From NCBI GenBank assembly GCA_026225945.1, contig JAMJFZ010004031.1, positions 3,822,001 through 3,886,000 on the forward strand: 64,000 nucleotides of DNA, in the 5' to 3' direction. Positions within the stretch are counted from its first letter, which is position 1; every line of letters begins with the position of its first letter. The stretch comes from Cricetomys ansorgei. Lineage: Eukaryota; Chordata; Mammalia; Rodentia; Nesomyidae. The translations under genes and the position numbers were made by a program. The notes beneath the pieces were generated by a model, which was given only the letters and a program-made list of their open reading frames with translations, did no database searches and was not told where the DNA came from. Positions 31,200 through 43,208 of the stretch are shown piece after piece.

Positions 31200-32745
31200 A
31201 CGTGCTAAGGCCTCAAAAAAACTCCTGACAAGTTCATCAGGTTCTTCTATCATCTCACTCCACTGTTGAAAGCTACAAATAACTACACATTTAAATCATT
31301 CTTAAAACTAAAGAAATCTGTAGATGTCTGCTTATATCTTATTTCTAGTTTTCGCTGGAGTGTTTAGTGTTTTTGCTGGATGTCTTGCTGGATGGTTTTG
31401 TGAATTACACATGCCATGTTGTATTTTAATTTTTTAAAATATATCTCACCAGCTAAAGCTAATTTCTTAGATATATAAACATTTATGTCAATTTTGCAGA
31501 AGGGGCTTGAAACCAGTCGGCAGAAGTATCTGTTGCAGGAATGAATGAAGATGTTGATTGGAGAAGGATTCAAGCCTAATAAGGCAGATTTCCTGGTGGC
31601 AGCATTGTTCTGAAAGACTCTTAACTCTGCTAAAGTTAATAAAGCAGAGGAAGTTAATGTTATGTTGGCTTTAGTTGCTGTCAGTTTTAGAAGAACAAGC
31701 ATTAACTCAGACAGACCACTGAAAGTAATGAAGGCATCTAAGGCATACTAAAGTAAAGCCAATTATCCTGTCTACTAAGGGTATTTTGTGTTTGCTGAGG
31801 CTTTAACTTCTGGAGATGAGGATGTATTTTTAGTAACAATTCAAATGCTTACACTTCTAGGTCTTTCTATGCAGCCTCAAGAACTCTTCTACAAATAGAA
31901 TATTATAATATTCCTGACGAAGAGGATCCACACTGTTACAATATTTACACCAACTTATGTCAACTTAGAGACCTGAACTAATAAAGAAAATAATTTCTAG
32001 ATAAGAGAAATATTGTCTTAAATAACTATCTTGCTATAATATAGAGTATTGTTATATTATGAGTGAGTGGTGATTATCCTACCTATAATAAAAGTAAGTC
32101 TTTTAAACTTGGCTCTGAATTATCCCTATGGTGTATGAAGGGCAAAGTATCCAGAGCACAATACACAATGAACAACAGAGAAGAGCAAACTAAATGGAGC
32201 AAAGACACATCAAGGATGGCGGATGCTCAGGGATGATGCAGATAGGAGACACGCTGGTCTGCTCACTTTTACATAATACATAAAATCACTGCTTGCTAGT
32301 GATTTTTTGAAATGCTATTCATTTTCATTGTTCTTCATATCACACAAGAAAATTTCTGCTAGATTTTATTTTTTTGGATTGATAGTCTCTATGGCTATTT
32401 CTTAATTAAAACTACCACAAAAATCCAGTGGAAGACACCGTGGGAAGGCTGTGCAACCTCCCCTTGTTTTGTGCATTGCAGCCGCATTCAACGGGCAGCT
32501 ATTTTTACCCAGCATCATTTTCATACCATTTGCAATGCAGTACCTCAAGCACTGTAAGTAAATCCCAGAAACTGGTATTTCTGTATAGAGAACTATGATC
32601 CTGAAAAAGTCATGCTTAAAAACAGTTGTTAAGATTAAAAATTGATTTAGTAAATACCTATCGCAACACTGTGTGCTAGCCAATTTTGTAAGAGCTAAAA
32701 AACAGACAGATAGACACACATATACATTGACACACACCTCTTTTG
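31200..32745. other. About 1.5 kb without gene or recognised repeat
   Basis: AT-rich sequence. The minus-strand frames at 31364-31702 (112 codons) and 32402-32737 (111 codons) have no recognisable motif and no supporting splice or start context. I see nothing else. Confidence 0.5.
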
Positions 32746-32749
32746 GAAG

Positions 32750-33050
32750 GGCAATGTCAGTGGAAAGTTATCTATTGCAAGAGGTGAAAACTCTTGGTTA
32801 AAAAGGAGTAAAACACACTGGGAAGCAGAGGCATGAAGGTAGGGCATTGCAGAAAGGACAGAATCTTGACAAGGCAGAGAGGATGCTGAGGGCTTGCTGG
32901 GATCTCGAATGGGAAGGCACAGAGGCAGGATGATTAGAGCATCAGGAGCTTGCTGGGAAGGTACCATTCTTCCAGAATTCGGTGGGAGATGGGCCAAGAA
33001 CATACCACTAACAGTCTTGAAGACCAGCCTAAGGAGCACTTTGAAATTCC
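32750..33050 (-). mobile_element. Possible L2 fragment, reverse
   Basis: 'cttgaagaccagcctaagga' with 'gcactttgaaattcc' near 33017 recalls reversed L2 ('ccttgaatgccagcctaaggagtttgg'). The purine-rich part with 'ggcagag' words upstream would fit. Divergence is high. The overlapping 104- and 114-codon frames are not considered genes. Confidence 0.35.
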
Positions 33051-33234
33051 ATCACTTAGATGACTGCTTCTTCATACTTTCTCTGTGTATTCTAACTTTC
33101 ATTTCTGTGTGTTACTCTCTGTGTGTACATGGGTATGAAAATGAAAGAGATCAGTCACTCTGGAAGTGTGATTTTGCATCTACTAGTAATTTTAAAAAAG
33201 CAGATTGATTGATTGAGGAATTACTAAATAATAA

Positions 33235-33683
33235 ATTCCACACTTTAAAACTGTAAAATTTGACCAATTAATAGGTGTACAGCCATGAAAACTTTCACTA
33301 CACCTATAACAATGATTATGTTCATCACCCCGGAAAGGTCATTGCCCACATCTGTATCTTTATCTCTCCTGCCTCTCCCTATCCCCAGAGAGCTAATCTG
33401 ATAGCACCATAAATTACTGTCCCTTTATATAAATACATTGGAGCAACAATACTTTTTTCCATCTGACTTCCTTCAGTCCAGTTATTTTGAGATTCTCTCT
33501 TCTTGCTGTGTGTATCAATAGTTCAGCATTTCTACTTGCCTGCTATCATACCTGTGTAAGAGAGTGATCTGTGTCTCATTTACTTGGTGAAAAATGGACT
33601 GTTTTCCTATTTTGGCAATCACAATGGAAGTTACTTTGAATACTTAGGTACATGTCTTTGTATGTAAATATATATTTTTTTGC
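33235..33683 (-). mobile_element. Ancient L1 (L1M-like), reverse, first part
   Basis: 'gaaaactttcactacaccta' near 33288, 'atgattatgttcatcacccc' near 33312, 'gttattttgagattctctct' near 33482 and 'taggtacatgtctttgtatg' near 33645 follow antisense L1M order. The copy is broken by an MLT1 LTR and continues at about 34015. Confidence 0.8.
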
Positions 33684-33684
33684 T

Positions 33685-34012
33685 TATTTGTGCTGCTGTA
33701 ACAAAATATGTTAGACATAATTTTTATAGAATATAAACTTATTTTGCAGAGCTTTGAAGGTTGGAAAATACAAGATCATGGAACTAGCAGGTTCAGTAAC
33801 TGGTAAGGGGCCCAGATTCTCTTTCCAGTATAAAATCTTGACGCCCCATCCCCCAGAGGGGACAAACATGCTGTCTTTACAGAAGTCAAGGAAATGAAAC
33901 AGAGCAAACTTTTCAACCATGAGCTATTTTGTAAAGATGAAAGTCATACTCTTGGTGGCTGCCTCCAGAATTTTCAACATAATTTTAGAGGAGACACTTC
34001 AAACTGTAGTTC
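33685..34012 (-). mobile_element. MLT1 LTR (ERVL-MaLR) inserted in the L1M
   Basis: 'tgtgctgctgtaacaaaata', then 'tataaacttattttgcagag', then 'gaaggttggaaaatacaaga' and 'tcatggaactagcaggttca', then 'gcctccagaattttcaacat' and 'gacacttcaaactgtag' read as a reversed MLT1 LTR ('gctgctataacaaaatacc...ggctgggaagtccaagatcaagg...'). It splits one older L1M copy, giving a relative age order. Confidence 0.82.
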
Positions 34013-34014
34013 TC

Positions 34015-34640
34015 CCCTCATTTTCTGTCTATCAGGTTGGAGTGATTGATTGCTAAGTTGCAGTGATGTGTATAATTTTTTTTAAAGAAATCGATAGTCT
34101 CTGCCATTAGCTATATAGGACTTTGCTCATAATGCTTTTGTTTATGATCATCCTGGATTTTGTTATTCTAATTACTATGTACTGGTATCTCGCAAGTTTA
34201 ATTTGTATTTCCCTCATGGCTCATAATGTTGGGAACATTTTCTTACCTTTTGCCACTCTGGTTTATTAAAGTCTATGATCAAATCTTTTTCCCATTAAAG
34301 GATTGTTAAGTTTGAAAAATCCTTAACAAGTCTGAATGTTAGGGTTTTTAAAATACAATGGTACAGTGTGCATATTTTTTCTCCTAGGCAGTGTATTTTC
34401 TTTTTGTTATTTTATATGAATAGCTATAAAAATAGAGGTACAGACAAAATTGCATATAACTATTGCTTTTAGTTTTTACTTTTGCCACTGCGTGGGATGT
34501 CTTCAGAAGGGGGCAGCTGGAATTATGTTCTTCCTTTATTTACTTTTTTCTACTTCGAGATTTTAAATGTACTTTATACATGAAGGCCATTCAGAATTTA
34601 TTCACCATACTTTTGCCAGTTATTTATTCTCAACTCTTGT
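34015..34640 (-). mobile_element. Ancient L1 (L1M-like), reverse, second part
   Basis: 'ttctaattactatgtactgg' near 34165, 'tatctcgcaagtttaatttg' near 34186, 'tatttccctcatggctcata' near 34206 and 'tgatcaaatctttttcccat' near 34277 continue the antisense L1M after the MLT1 ('ccattctaatggg...ggtatctcattgtggttttaatttgcatttccct...tcaaatc..ttgcccat'). Confidence 0.78.
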
Positions 34641-34654
34641 GCTTGTGATTGATC

Positions 34655-34962
34655 GTGTTGTCAACTTAACAGAATCTAGAACCACCTAGGAGACAGCCTA
34701 TGTGTAAGCCTGTAAGCGATTATTGACATCGGGTAAATCTCTGGACGTATCTTGAAGGGAAGATCTAGGTAGTTGGTGTGGGAAGACCCACACATGCGCA
34801 CAGCTCCATTCTATGGGCTAAGATTTTAGAATGAGTAAAAGGGAGAAAGGGAACTGAGCAGCAGCATGCAACTGACTGCCAGGCTCCCGCTGGCTTGACT
34901 TCTCTGCCATGATGCGTTGTCCTTCAAACTGTAAGCGGAAAACAAGCCCTTTCCTTGATTTT
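34655..34962 (+). mobile_element. ERVL-type LTR-like repeat (MLT2-like, rodent)
   Basis: 'gtgttgtcaacttaacagaa' with 'tctagaaccacctaggagac', then 'ggtgtgggaagacccacaca', then 'tccattctatgggctaaga' and 'ctctgccatgatgcgttgtc' with 'aactgtaagcggaaaacaag' match a familiar rodent LTR-like element. Placement in the ERVL/MLT2 group is from memory of similar mammalian sequences. There is no internal coding region. Confidence 0.68.
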
Positions 34963-34979
34963 TAATTTTTCTGTCTTAT

Positions 34980-35395
34980 ACGTCTTTTTAAAATTTTATT
35001 TTATATTTGAGATTATAATGTGATAACATCATTTCCCCTTCCCTTTGAAACCCTCCCATATACTTTGCTTTCTTTCAAATTTATGGCCCCTTTGTTCATT
35101 AACTGCCGTTACATACATGTATGAGTGTATACATATAGATTCATGAGTATCACCTTCTCAGTTTGTATAATGCTATTTGTATATGTGTTTTCAGGGCTGA
35201 CCTTTTGGTAGTGGATGATCAGTTGGTGTGCTCTTCCCTGGAGAAGGCTATGTTTCCCACCCTCAGTGCTCCTTGTTTGTCTGTAGTCCTTATTTAGGAC
35301 TGAAGCCCCATGGGCTCCTTCCATACTCATCAATTTTATCATGTCTATTGCTGTTATCCTCATCAACTCATGTTTAGACAACCTTGTAGCTGAAA
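34980..35395 (-). mobile_element. Rodent L1 (Lx-type) 3' end, reverse
   Basis: An AT-rich start (inverted tail) leads to 'gaaaccctcccatatacttt', 'gctttctttcaaatttatgg', 'cccctttgttcattaactgc', 'ttttcagggctgaccttttg', 'cagttggtgtgctcttccct' and 'caactcatgtttagacaacc'. The complement of the first part is the same 3' UTR seen forward at 330-500. Confidence 0.85.
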
Positions 35396-35744
35396 CCCTT
35401 TCTCGAGTTGCTCAGTCATCGTAGCAACAGGAAAAGTAACTATAACAATGATATTTACTGCTAAGTTTTTGTAATGTGCCCAAATCCATGTGTCTGCAAT
35501 ACTAAAGTATTCGAAGTTAATATTCAATAAAAATCTGTTATTACTTTCTACCTAAAGATGAGACACATATTCACCTACACACCTTGTTTGTATATATTCA
35601 TACCGAGATCTCTTAAAAATATGCGACTTTTGTATTTTGATATATTGTTTGAATGTGACTCTAAGGATCCTTTCTCAGGTCAATGTTACCATACTTAACA
35701 ATCCGTAGGCCTTGCTGCTGCATCATAATATCTTGAATCCATAG
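35396..35744. other. No gene or recognised repeat
   Basis: About 350 bases between the L1 and the ID element. Nothing identifiable. Confidence 0.5.
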
Positions 35745-35832
35745 TATTTTTTTTGATAGTTCTGGGAAATTAATTTAGAGTCTCACATAAGAGACAAGCA
35801 CTATATCACTGAGCTATATCCCAATCTGGAAT
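35745..35832 (-). mobile_element. ID-type SINE, reverse
   Basis: A T-run then 'gatagttctgggaaattaat', 'ttagagtctcacataagaga', 'caagcactatatcactgagc' and 'tatatcccaatctgg' is a reversed ID element. The last part, 'actgagctatatccc', is the complement of its promoter head. Confidence 0.75.
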
Positions 35833-35984
35833 TTTTAAAGGTAGCAGTATCTGCTTTTAGTTGTCATATTCAGAGCAATTTTAGTAACTACTGATAACTA
35901 CAGAACAGACTATGCTCTGTTCTAGCGCATTCCTTAAGCTACTCCCGCCTCCAAAGGTGAAGAGATTGCTGTAAGAGCACTGAG

Positions 35985-36165
35985 TGAAGCCGGATACAGT
36001 GACTCCTGTCTATAATGTCTACAAACTGTGGAGGCTGAGACTGGAGCATCACTGAACATTTGAGGCCAGCCTGGGCTACATAATGAGTTCTGTGTCAGCC
36101 TTGGCTACAGAGTGAGATTCTGTTTTGAAAGAAAAATAAAATTCAAAACAAAACAAACAATAACA
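35985..36165 (+). mobile_element. B1 SINE, early form with internal duplication
   Basis: 'gccggatacagtgactcctg' with 'tctataatgtctacaaactg', then 'tgaggccagcctgggctaca', then 'taatgagttctgtgtcagcc' and 'ttggctacagagtgagattc' with 'tgttttgaaagaaaaataaa'. Two 'cagcc..ggctaca' units show the duplication typical of B1 and proto-B1. An A-rich tail extends to about 36165. Confidence 0.85.
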
Positions 36166-36299
36166 CAAATGCTGAGTGAAGTTGTTCATAGTGTGAGTAA
36201 TTTGAAGATATCTAGACAGACACAGCATGGTCTGTCTCCCACGTATTAAATCCACTTTCCTCTCTTTGAGTAGCTGTGGTATTCTTTAATGGAGGCTAT

Positions 36300-37800
36300 G
36301 TATTTCCTGATGAGTTTTTATGCCACACATTTTACCACTTTGCAATTATTCTGCATTACTACGAAGCTTTTTATTCATTTGCTCTCTGATTATTGCTGCA
36401 ATGTGTAAAATACATCTTTTTAAGTTTATTTTTATCTGTTCCGTTTATATTTTTCTCTTGTTAATTTTGATAGCCTTTTAGTTGATTTTCTGGCCCTTCT
36501 CATTTGACAAGAATTTGACAGTAATGGTAATCTTACTTTGCGTCATTGGATTGAGTGGTGCTACTCAAGCTATAAAATCCTGGCTGTGATCACAATTGTA
36601 TTTATTGCCTTCCTGACTCTGACTTATATTGCGTCTCCAGTATTTCAGTATTAAGTATTAGGCTTTCCTTGATTGAAGCACAGTATTTTTTTATTACCCT
36701 AAGAAAGTTTTGTTCTGCTCTCTGACTGCCTATCCTTTCTTTAAATCTGGTGTATCAGATATTTTACAACTAAAGACATAGTTTTAAAATTATGGTGAAG
36801 ACAATGAATGACATATAGAAAATTCAAGCTGCAGACAGCAGACGCAACATACGTGTACTTGCAATTTCCGTATCCAGAATCCAGTTTGTCATCAAGTCAA
36901 AGGATTTTTACAAAAAAAAAAAAAAATCAAAGAATACACATTGTCAGCTTCAATAACGCACTAGAAATAGAATTCACAATTAGTCCAACAGCCAATCCAG
37001 AGCTGAGAAGACCCAGGAGCTTACCAGACAAGTGATTTGCTCTTCTTTCAGTTTGGTAGGTATGGTGTAACTATGAATCAACTAGACACAGGGCCGAGAT
37101 TGCTAGGGAAAACAGAGGTAGAAATCCATTAAATATCTTTGCACCAAGATAAAGCCACAGAATAGTTTTGCCAATCAGCCTGGATAGACTACTTTGGTTC
37201 CTGGAATGGCTTCTGACATAAGGCAGACATCTATTAAATATTTTCCATTGACTAATACTCCATGCTTCTTTTCTTTAAAATTTGTTTTGTCTAAAATTAA
37301 AGTCTTATTTTCTTGGTTTTATATTCTACTTGATAAATATTTAGCTATTGCTTTTGTTCAGCTCTTTTTGGTGGGTAAGCTCATTTAGTGTATCATTGAG
37401 GGATAACGTATGTATCCCTGTTCGGACAGCCTGGTGTCCTTGTTTGTATCTGTTCCCCAACATAATGAATGATACAGGCTTCAAGTAAATACTATAATGA
37501 CATTATTTGTGGCCATACAGAGTGAATTATTCTTTCTCCAATATGAGAACCTGTGTTAGTGTTTGGCAACATGCATTTTCATAATTAATTATATATGCCT
37601 GTTTGCTTCTGCTTATTGCTTTCTGTCTCTATTCTCTTTATTTTTAAGGTCTCTTACTGAATTTTTTAGTTCATCTCTATGTAAGTTATGTTGCATCCAA
37701 CAATTTCTAATATTTAAATTTTCCTATTATGGTTGCCAGTATTGTGTAAAAACATATAAAAATATTCAACGATAAAGTTTTCAACTTTAATAATGCAAAA
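36300..37800 (-). mobile_element. Possible very old L1 sequence, reverse
   Basis: Phrases such as 'tggcccttctcatttgacaa' near 36491 with 'ttgacagtaatggtaatctt' near 36515 and 'gcgtcattggattgagtggt' near 36540 resemble antisense of very old L1 ORF2. Other parts are unmatched, so the extent is a guess. An A14 run at 36913-36926 lies inside. No reading frame survives. Confidence 0.32.
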
Positions 37801-39605
37801 CCATTATCTACAACTCCTGAAGAAGAGAGCAAGTTGAGTGTGCTATTGTTTGGTCCTCCCCGTATTTTAAGGTTTTCTTGCTATTGTATTGAATACTTAT
37901 ATGAACTAGAGGAAGGAGATGGCAGTAAAGGCAGTTCCCAGATTCCCAAACAGCAGGGAACTCACGTACGCAGCAGGATAGCCCCAGGCCATCTTCCTGT
38001 AATTTCCCTTCCTTTAGCCAGTCTTCTTTTCAAATCTATTCTGGTAACACATCATTGTTCTTTGGTTCTGGTAGATAATATTGTTTTGTAAACTGAATTT
38101 ATGGATTTATCAACTAATTTAATTAGACTTTATTGAATACCTCAATGAGGGATTTTTCGATTCTATACTAGTCAATGAGATGTGGCAGGCATTTGGCTAG
38201 GGGTCATTTTCGAAGTCATTTTTGTAAAATGGTCTCAAGCAGATGCCGAAAGAGACAGTTGTTCTGAATGATTGCGTCTGGATAGAATTTATGTAATGTC
38301 TTCGTTATCCTGTAACTGAGATGGAAGCCAGCCTGCAGGAGAAGCATCTACAGCACGAACATGGGGAACGAAATGGTAATCTGGTTCTTGACTGTGTTGA
38401 ATTATCCAAACTGTGATCTATCCTAACCTTTGGACCCTGCCATTGGAGCTAACCAATGCTAGTGAGAAAATGACTTTTTAAATCACTTAATACATCCTAA
38501 TTGGGAGATATTTCAACACATCCACAGTGTTCCAAGCTCTATATCCAAATGTAATTTGTCATTTTTTCCCCTTTATTTATGATTCTGTGCATCACGAGAC
38601 ATACTTTTAGGCTGGCAAAAATAAAAATTGAAAGGAAAAGGAATAAAGAAGAAAGAAGCAGGTATGAGTAAGAGTGACAGAAAAAAGGGAAGGAGCCCAC
38701 ACATAAGAGAAGGGATAGGAAGGACAATGAGGAAGAGAGATGAATGAGCCCTATTCTTATTTGTAAGTGGCGATGTGCTGTAGTCGTGCTTAACACAGAA
38801 AAATCCATTTTATGTCTGTTTTTAAAATGAAGAAAACTGCAACAGTCCACTAACTTTGGAAACGCATCTAGGGTTTGTTAATATTAACTTCATTGATAGA
38901 GGAAAATCTCCTTTTCTGTGGAACTCATTTATTGTGCTTGTATCTTTAGAGGCGCTGATGGCAGGTCACTTGCTTGGCAAGCTATCATTTATTTACCTGA
39001 TGCCTGGTTTGACTACAGGGTGGTGTGGAAACATCATTATGTTATCCTAGAGGAGGCATCAGCAAGAACTAGCTCTAGGTGATTTGGAATGAACCTTTGG
39101 CTTATAGATAAAGAGCCAGCACCACACTCAGGGGAGAGGTATATAGAGAACAGCTAGAGTGATTTGGGGAACCACAAGGCAGTTGAGTCTGGAAATTGTA
39201 TTTTGGAAACAGCACACTTGGATTTTCAAGAGCCCAGAAGCTTCTGTGTCCACCTGAGAGAGGAGGGTGAGGAAATGAGGTTGGTGGGAGAAGAGGTGCA
39301 TTTGAAGAACACTGGGACATGGTCTTTCAAATGAAGCATATTTTGAGGTAATTGTAGTGGACATGCAGTTTACAATACAGAGAAATGCCTTCTGGTCTAC
39401 CTTTCATCCACTTTTTGTCTGTGGGAACAAATTGTAGAACTAATGTGCAATATCACACAAAGGATGACAACTTGGACACATTGCCATCCCTCGAGATCCC
39501 TCCTGGTGCTCTTCTCTGTAGCCACGTGCCTTTCTCTTCCACATCTGGCCAGTGCCAAATACCCTTATCTGTTCTCTATTTCTACAGTTCTATCTCAAAT
39601 AGTGC
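37801..39605. other. About 1.8 kb without gene or recognised repeat
   Basis: Mixed composition. A purine-rich patch at 38620-38740 accounts for the minus-strand frame at 38539-38850. No recognised element and no convincing frame. Confidence 0.5.
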
Positions 39606-39609
39606 ATAC

Positions 39610-42025
39610 ACGGATTAATATAATGAGTAAAATTTTGGGCTTTGTCATTTTCGTGCAGTATGATTCTCTAGGGACTCAACTAGGTGGCCGCATGAATGTA
39701 CGGTTTATTCTGTTTGTTTCTGAATACACCGTGTGCTTCACAGTTTCCCCCCTTTAGGACATCTGGATTGTTCCAGAAACCTTTGTATACAGGTTTTGTG
39801 AGGATATTTTTATTTTTCATTGATTAAAGGCTCAGAATACAATTGCTAGGCTGGATGAATTTTTCTTTTAAAATACTAACAAATGTCTTCCTACAAGGCA
39901 AACGTGTTTGACATAACCACTAATGTTTGTGAATGATCTTTGCATTTTTGTCAGAATTTGATGTTGTCCACACTTTATATTATAGCCATTCCAATAGGTT
40001 TGTAGGGATATCTTGCTGATTGCGGGTTATTCTAAAAATTTTATTTCTTATTAGTGGGACAGGCCACATCTCTCCCTTCACATGGAGGTCAGAGAACAAC
40101 CTTCAAGAAGCAATCCTTTTCTTTCTTCATAGGTTTTAGGGATAGAACTTGGGTCTTCTGGCTAGCATGGCAAATGCTTTTACCTGCTGAGCCTCTCACT
40201 GGCCCTGAAAGCTTCATTTACACTTTCTTGGTGGCTAATGACATTGAATGTCTCTTTTAGTTTTTCCACTAGTGTTTCATCATTGGTAACATGTTTATTT
40301 ATAAATTTTGTGCAAGGTCTAACTTGATTTGCATTTTAAGGTTTCTTTATAATGATATAGAGAGTAATCCTTTCTTGAGTATATGCTTTACAAATATTTT
40401 CTCCCAGTGCATATGTATCTTTCCATCAAGGCCATTTGCACAGCAAAAGATAATGAAGTCCATTTTAGCACTCTTTCCTTATACGGATCCCACTGTTAGT
40501 GTTAAGTTATAACAGCCCTTTGTCTGGTCCTGGATACTGAGGAGTCACTTTTTTTTTTTTTTTTCATCCCCTAATGGCTTTACAGTTTTACATTTTATAT
40601 GTAAGCCTTGAAATTTATTTTTGGAGTGTTGAAAGTCTAAGATGTAATTGCTGAGGCTTTTTTTTTTTCTTTTTCTTATAAAGTCTAAATTCTTCAGGGC
40701 CATTTGTTGAAAAGCCTTTCTTCCCTTGTACCTTTGTCAAAGCTCAGTCAGTCATATTTGGCTGGGTTTATTTCTGGATTCTGGGCTCTATTCCATTGAT
40801 CTGTGTGTCAATTCTTCCTTCAGTGGCGACCAGCACTGATTGCTGTGGCTGAGTAGAATGTACGGAGATCTGGCCGACTGATTTTACTTGTTTTTGTGCT
40901 TTATTTCAGAAATGTTTAGTGTTGAACTTCTTTTGCTTTTTCATTTGAATTTTTTAATAGTCTTGTTTACATATATAATAACTCTTTTTGATAAGGCCTC
41001 TTTCAAGTTTCCATGGCATTCGTGAAGAGTGGACATTTTGCCATCTTGAATCTACTTCACATATTTCAATCCACGAGCACGGTACGTTTCGTATTTACTT
41101 ACATATTTTAATTCTTTTATTAGCATGCATAGATTTTCATACACATCTCTGTGGCTTTTGATTGCATTTCTACCTAAGTATTTCTTCTTCATCAAGCCTT
41201 TATAAATGTTACTATATTTCAGATTTTGTTGTTAATATGTTCATTCTCTGCTAGTGTATGTGACTACAATTGTGGCAGTTACATGTTTTCTTATGTTTTT
41301 TCTTACGTTTTGTAAGTTGTTTAATTTTGTGACGGTGTTTTTGCAGGGTTTTTGTTTTGGATTTTTCTTCTTAAAGAAGAGTCACATATGCAAAGAGAGA
41401 ATTTTACTCCTCCCTTTCTGATTTGCATACTTCTGAACTTTGGTTCCTGTCTCTCTGAATCAGGTAGAATTTCTCACAGTTTTCTAAAAGAGAATAAATT
41501 CATTTCTGGCAGCAGGAAGAATCATTGTTTTTTTTTTTCTTGTCACTATGAAATAAAATGTGAGCTGTAGACATTTTGTAGTTTCATTATTATTATTTTA
41601 TTGTTATTATTACTTGCCTTGCTGTTGATATCATTGCAACATAGATTTTTCTTCTTTAGTCTACTAAAATTGTGGATTACATGGATTGATTTTTGATTAT
41701 TGGTAAAAATCTTCTATACCGGCAACAAATCGGACATCTTGGTTTCCAGTGTATAACTGGGGAGAATCGTGAGTCATCCATGAATGTTGTCAGATAAGGT
41801 CTTTTGAAGGATTTTTGCATCTCTACTCATGAAGTATATTGGCCTAAAGTTGTTTAATCTGCTAGTGTCTATTTTGTATTGTTTTCATTTTTTTTTCTGA
41901 TTTACTTTCAGGAAAAAAAGAAATTTCACAAACTGAATTAAGAAATGTTCATTCCCCTTCTATACTCCAGAAGAGATTTGGTAGAATTAGTAGGACTTGT
42001 TTTCATGTTTGATAGAATGTTCCAG
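39610..42025 (-). mobile_element. Ancient L1 (L1M/HAL1-like), long reverse fragment, part 1
   Basis: The strand follows antisense L1 for about 2.4 kb: 'ggacatctggattgttccag' near 39757, 'gaatacaattgctaggctgg' near 39834, 'tggtggctaatgacattgaa' near 40229, 'caaatattttctcccagtgc' near 40391, 'tattccattgatctgtgtgt' near 40789, 'ggatttttgcatctctactc' near 41809 and 'ggcctaaagttg' near 41842. These are in the order expected from the 3' end towards ORF2. A SINE is nested at 40055-40205. All frames are broken. Confidence 0.83.
40055..40205 (-). mobile_element. tRNA-derived SINE (B3/B4 class) nested in L1M, reverse
   Basis: 'acatggaggtcagagaacaa', then 'ttcataggttttagggatag', then 'aacttgggtcttctggctag', then 'catggcaaatgcttttacct' and 'gctgagcctctcactggccc' is a reversed rodent tRNA-derived SINE. 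The antisense L1M continues on both sides, so the SINE inserted later. Confidence 0.82.
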
Positions 42026-42029
42026 AGTA

Positions 42030-42715
42030 GTCAGTGGTTCCTCAAAATAAGGGGCAAGGGACAGATTTTTGAAGCAGAAAAATCTATCAAAAAGATATTT
42101 TAGCTTAATTTTAAGTAAGGCTTACTCCATGGAGAGGTGCTCGGGGAAAGGATAGCAAGCACCCAAGAGCAGGTATGACCTTCTCAGGAAAGCCCACCTT
42201 AGTAGCTGTCTGTATGATTTTGGTGGCTTCAAAAGCTGCTTGTTCAATGGGCTTTTAAGGGCTTTCTTTTGTTGGTGTTTTGTTTTGTTTTCTGAAAATG
42301 AGACTGGTGGATACCGAGTTGTACTGGACAGGATTGTGGCTAATAAGAGAAAAGTCACAGGTCAAAGGGTTGCCCAAGGGAGCGAAAACATGTTTTTATT
42401 ATAAATGAACTTTACAGTCTTTTTTAATGGGATTCCCCAAAATTTCCAGGTTCGAATCTGGAAAAGTAGAACGGCCATAAAACTTAGTCATTTATATAAG
42501 GCCCTAGGCACGGCGTATGGATATTCTAACATTCTTATTTGAAATCACTATATGAAAGGAGTATTGGATCTATGTAAAAATTTTTCACAGCAAACTTTGT
42601 TAATTGTGCTGAAATTCTTGACTATCATAGAGAGTCGTCTGTCAGATTATAGACTTTCTTCCTATATACTTAGTTTCCCTTGTCTTTTACCTTGCTTTAT
42701 TTTCCTTGGGGATGG
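42030..42715. other. Unexplained ~690-bp block interrupting the L1M
   Basis: The L1M match stops near 42025 and resumes near 42720 at about the next ORF2 segment. The block between them matches nothing I know. It has a TATA-like 'tttatataaggcc' at 42491-42503 and an AATGGG/ATTCCCC patch near 42426. It could be an old solo LTR, another insertion, or L1 too decayed to see. Confidence 0.45.
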
Positions 42716-42719
42716 GAGG

Positions 42720-43110
42720 AGATTTTAAAATTATAAACTCATTTTCAGTAATAATTATGTAATTATTTATATACTATATTTTATATTGGGTCAGCTATGT
42801 TCCGCAGTTTTTAAAGAATTAGTCAATGTTGTCTAAATTGTCAAAAATATGTTTGCAGAGCTATCTGTAGTATTATCTGCTTATTTTGTGGTTGGCTAAG
42901 GAGTTTGTCATGATACAAGGATCCTTAGGAATTAGGATTCTTGCAAGAAATAGCATTCTGTGACTGACAATGGCCTGCCCCAGGAACTCTAACTGGAGCC
43001 CATATCTGAGTCTATATAGGTATACTTCCTAACTTCTGCTTCATCTTTTCTATAATTTTAACAGTGAATATACAAGGAAAAACTGGTAAAGAATTTATTT
43101 CCTCAATTTA

Positions 43111-43152
<42 letters not shown>

Positions 43153-43172
43153 GATTATATATATGATAAATG

Positions 43173-43208
<36 letters not shown>

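Noticed and set aside
32402..33208. Three overlapping frames of 104-114 codons on both strands
   Set aside because: They overlap each other on opposite strands, partly within possible L2 sequence, and carry no motif.
42440..42475. 'aggttcgaatctgg', which looks like a tRNA T-arm / B-box
   Set aside because: There is no A-box at the right distance, no acceptor stem and no anticodon arm upstream.
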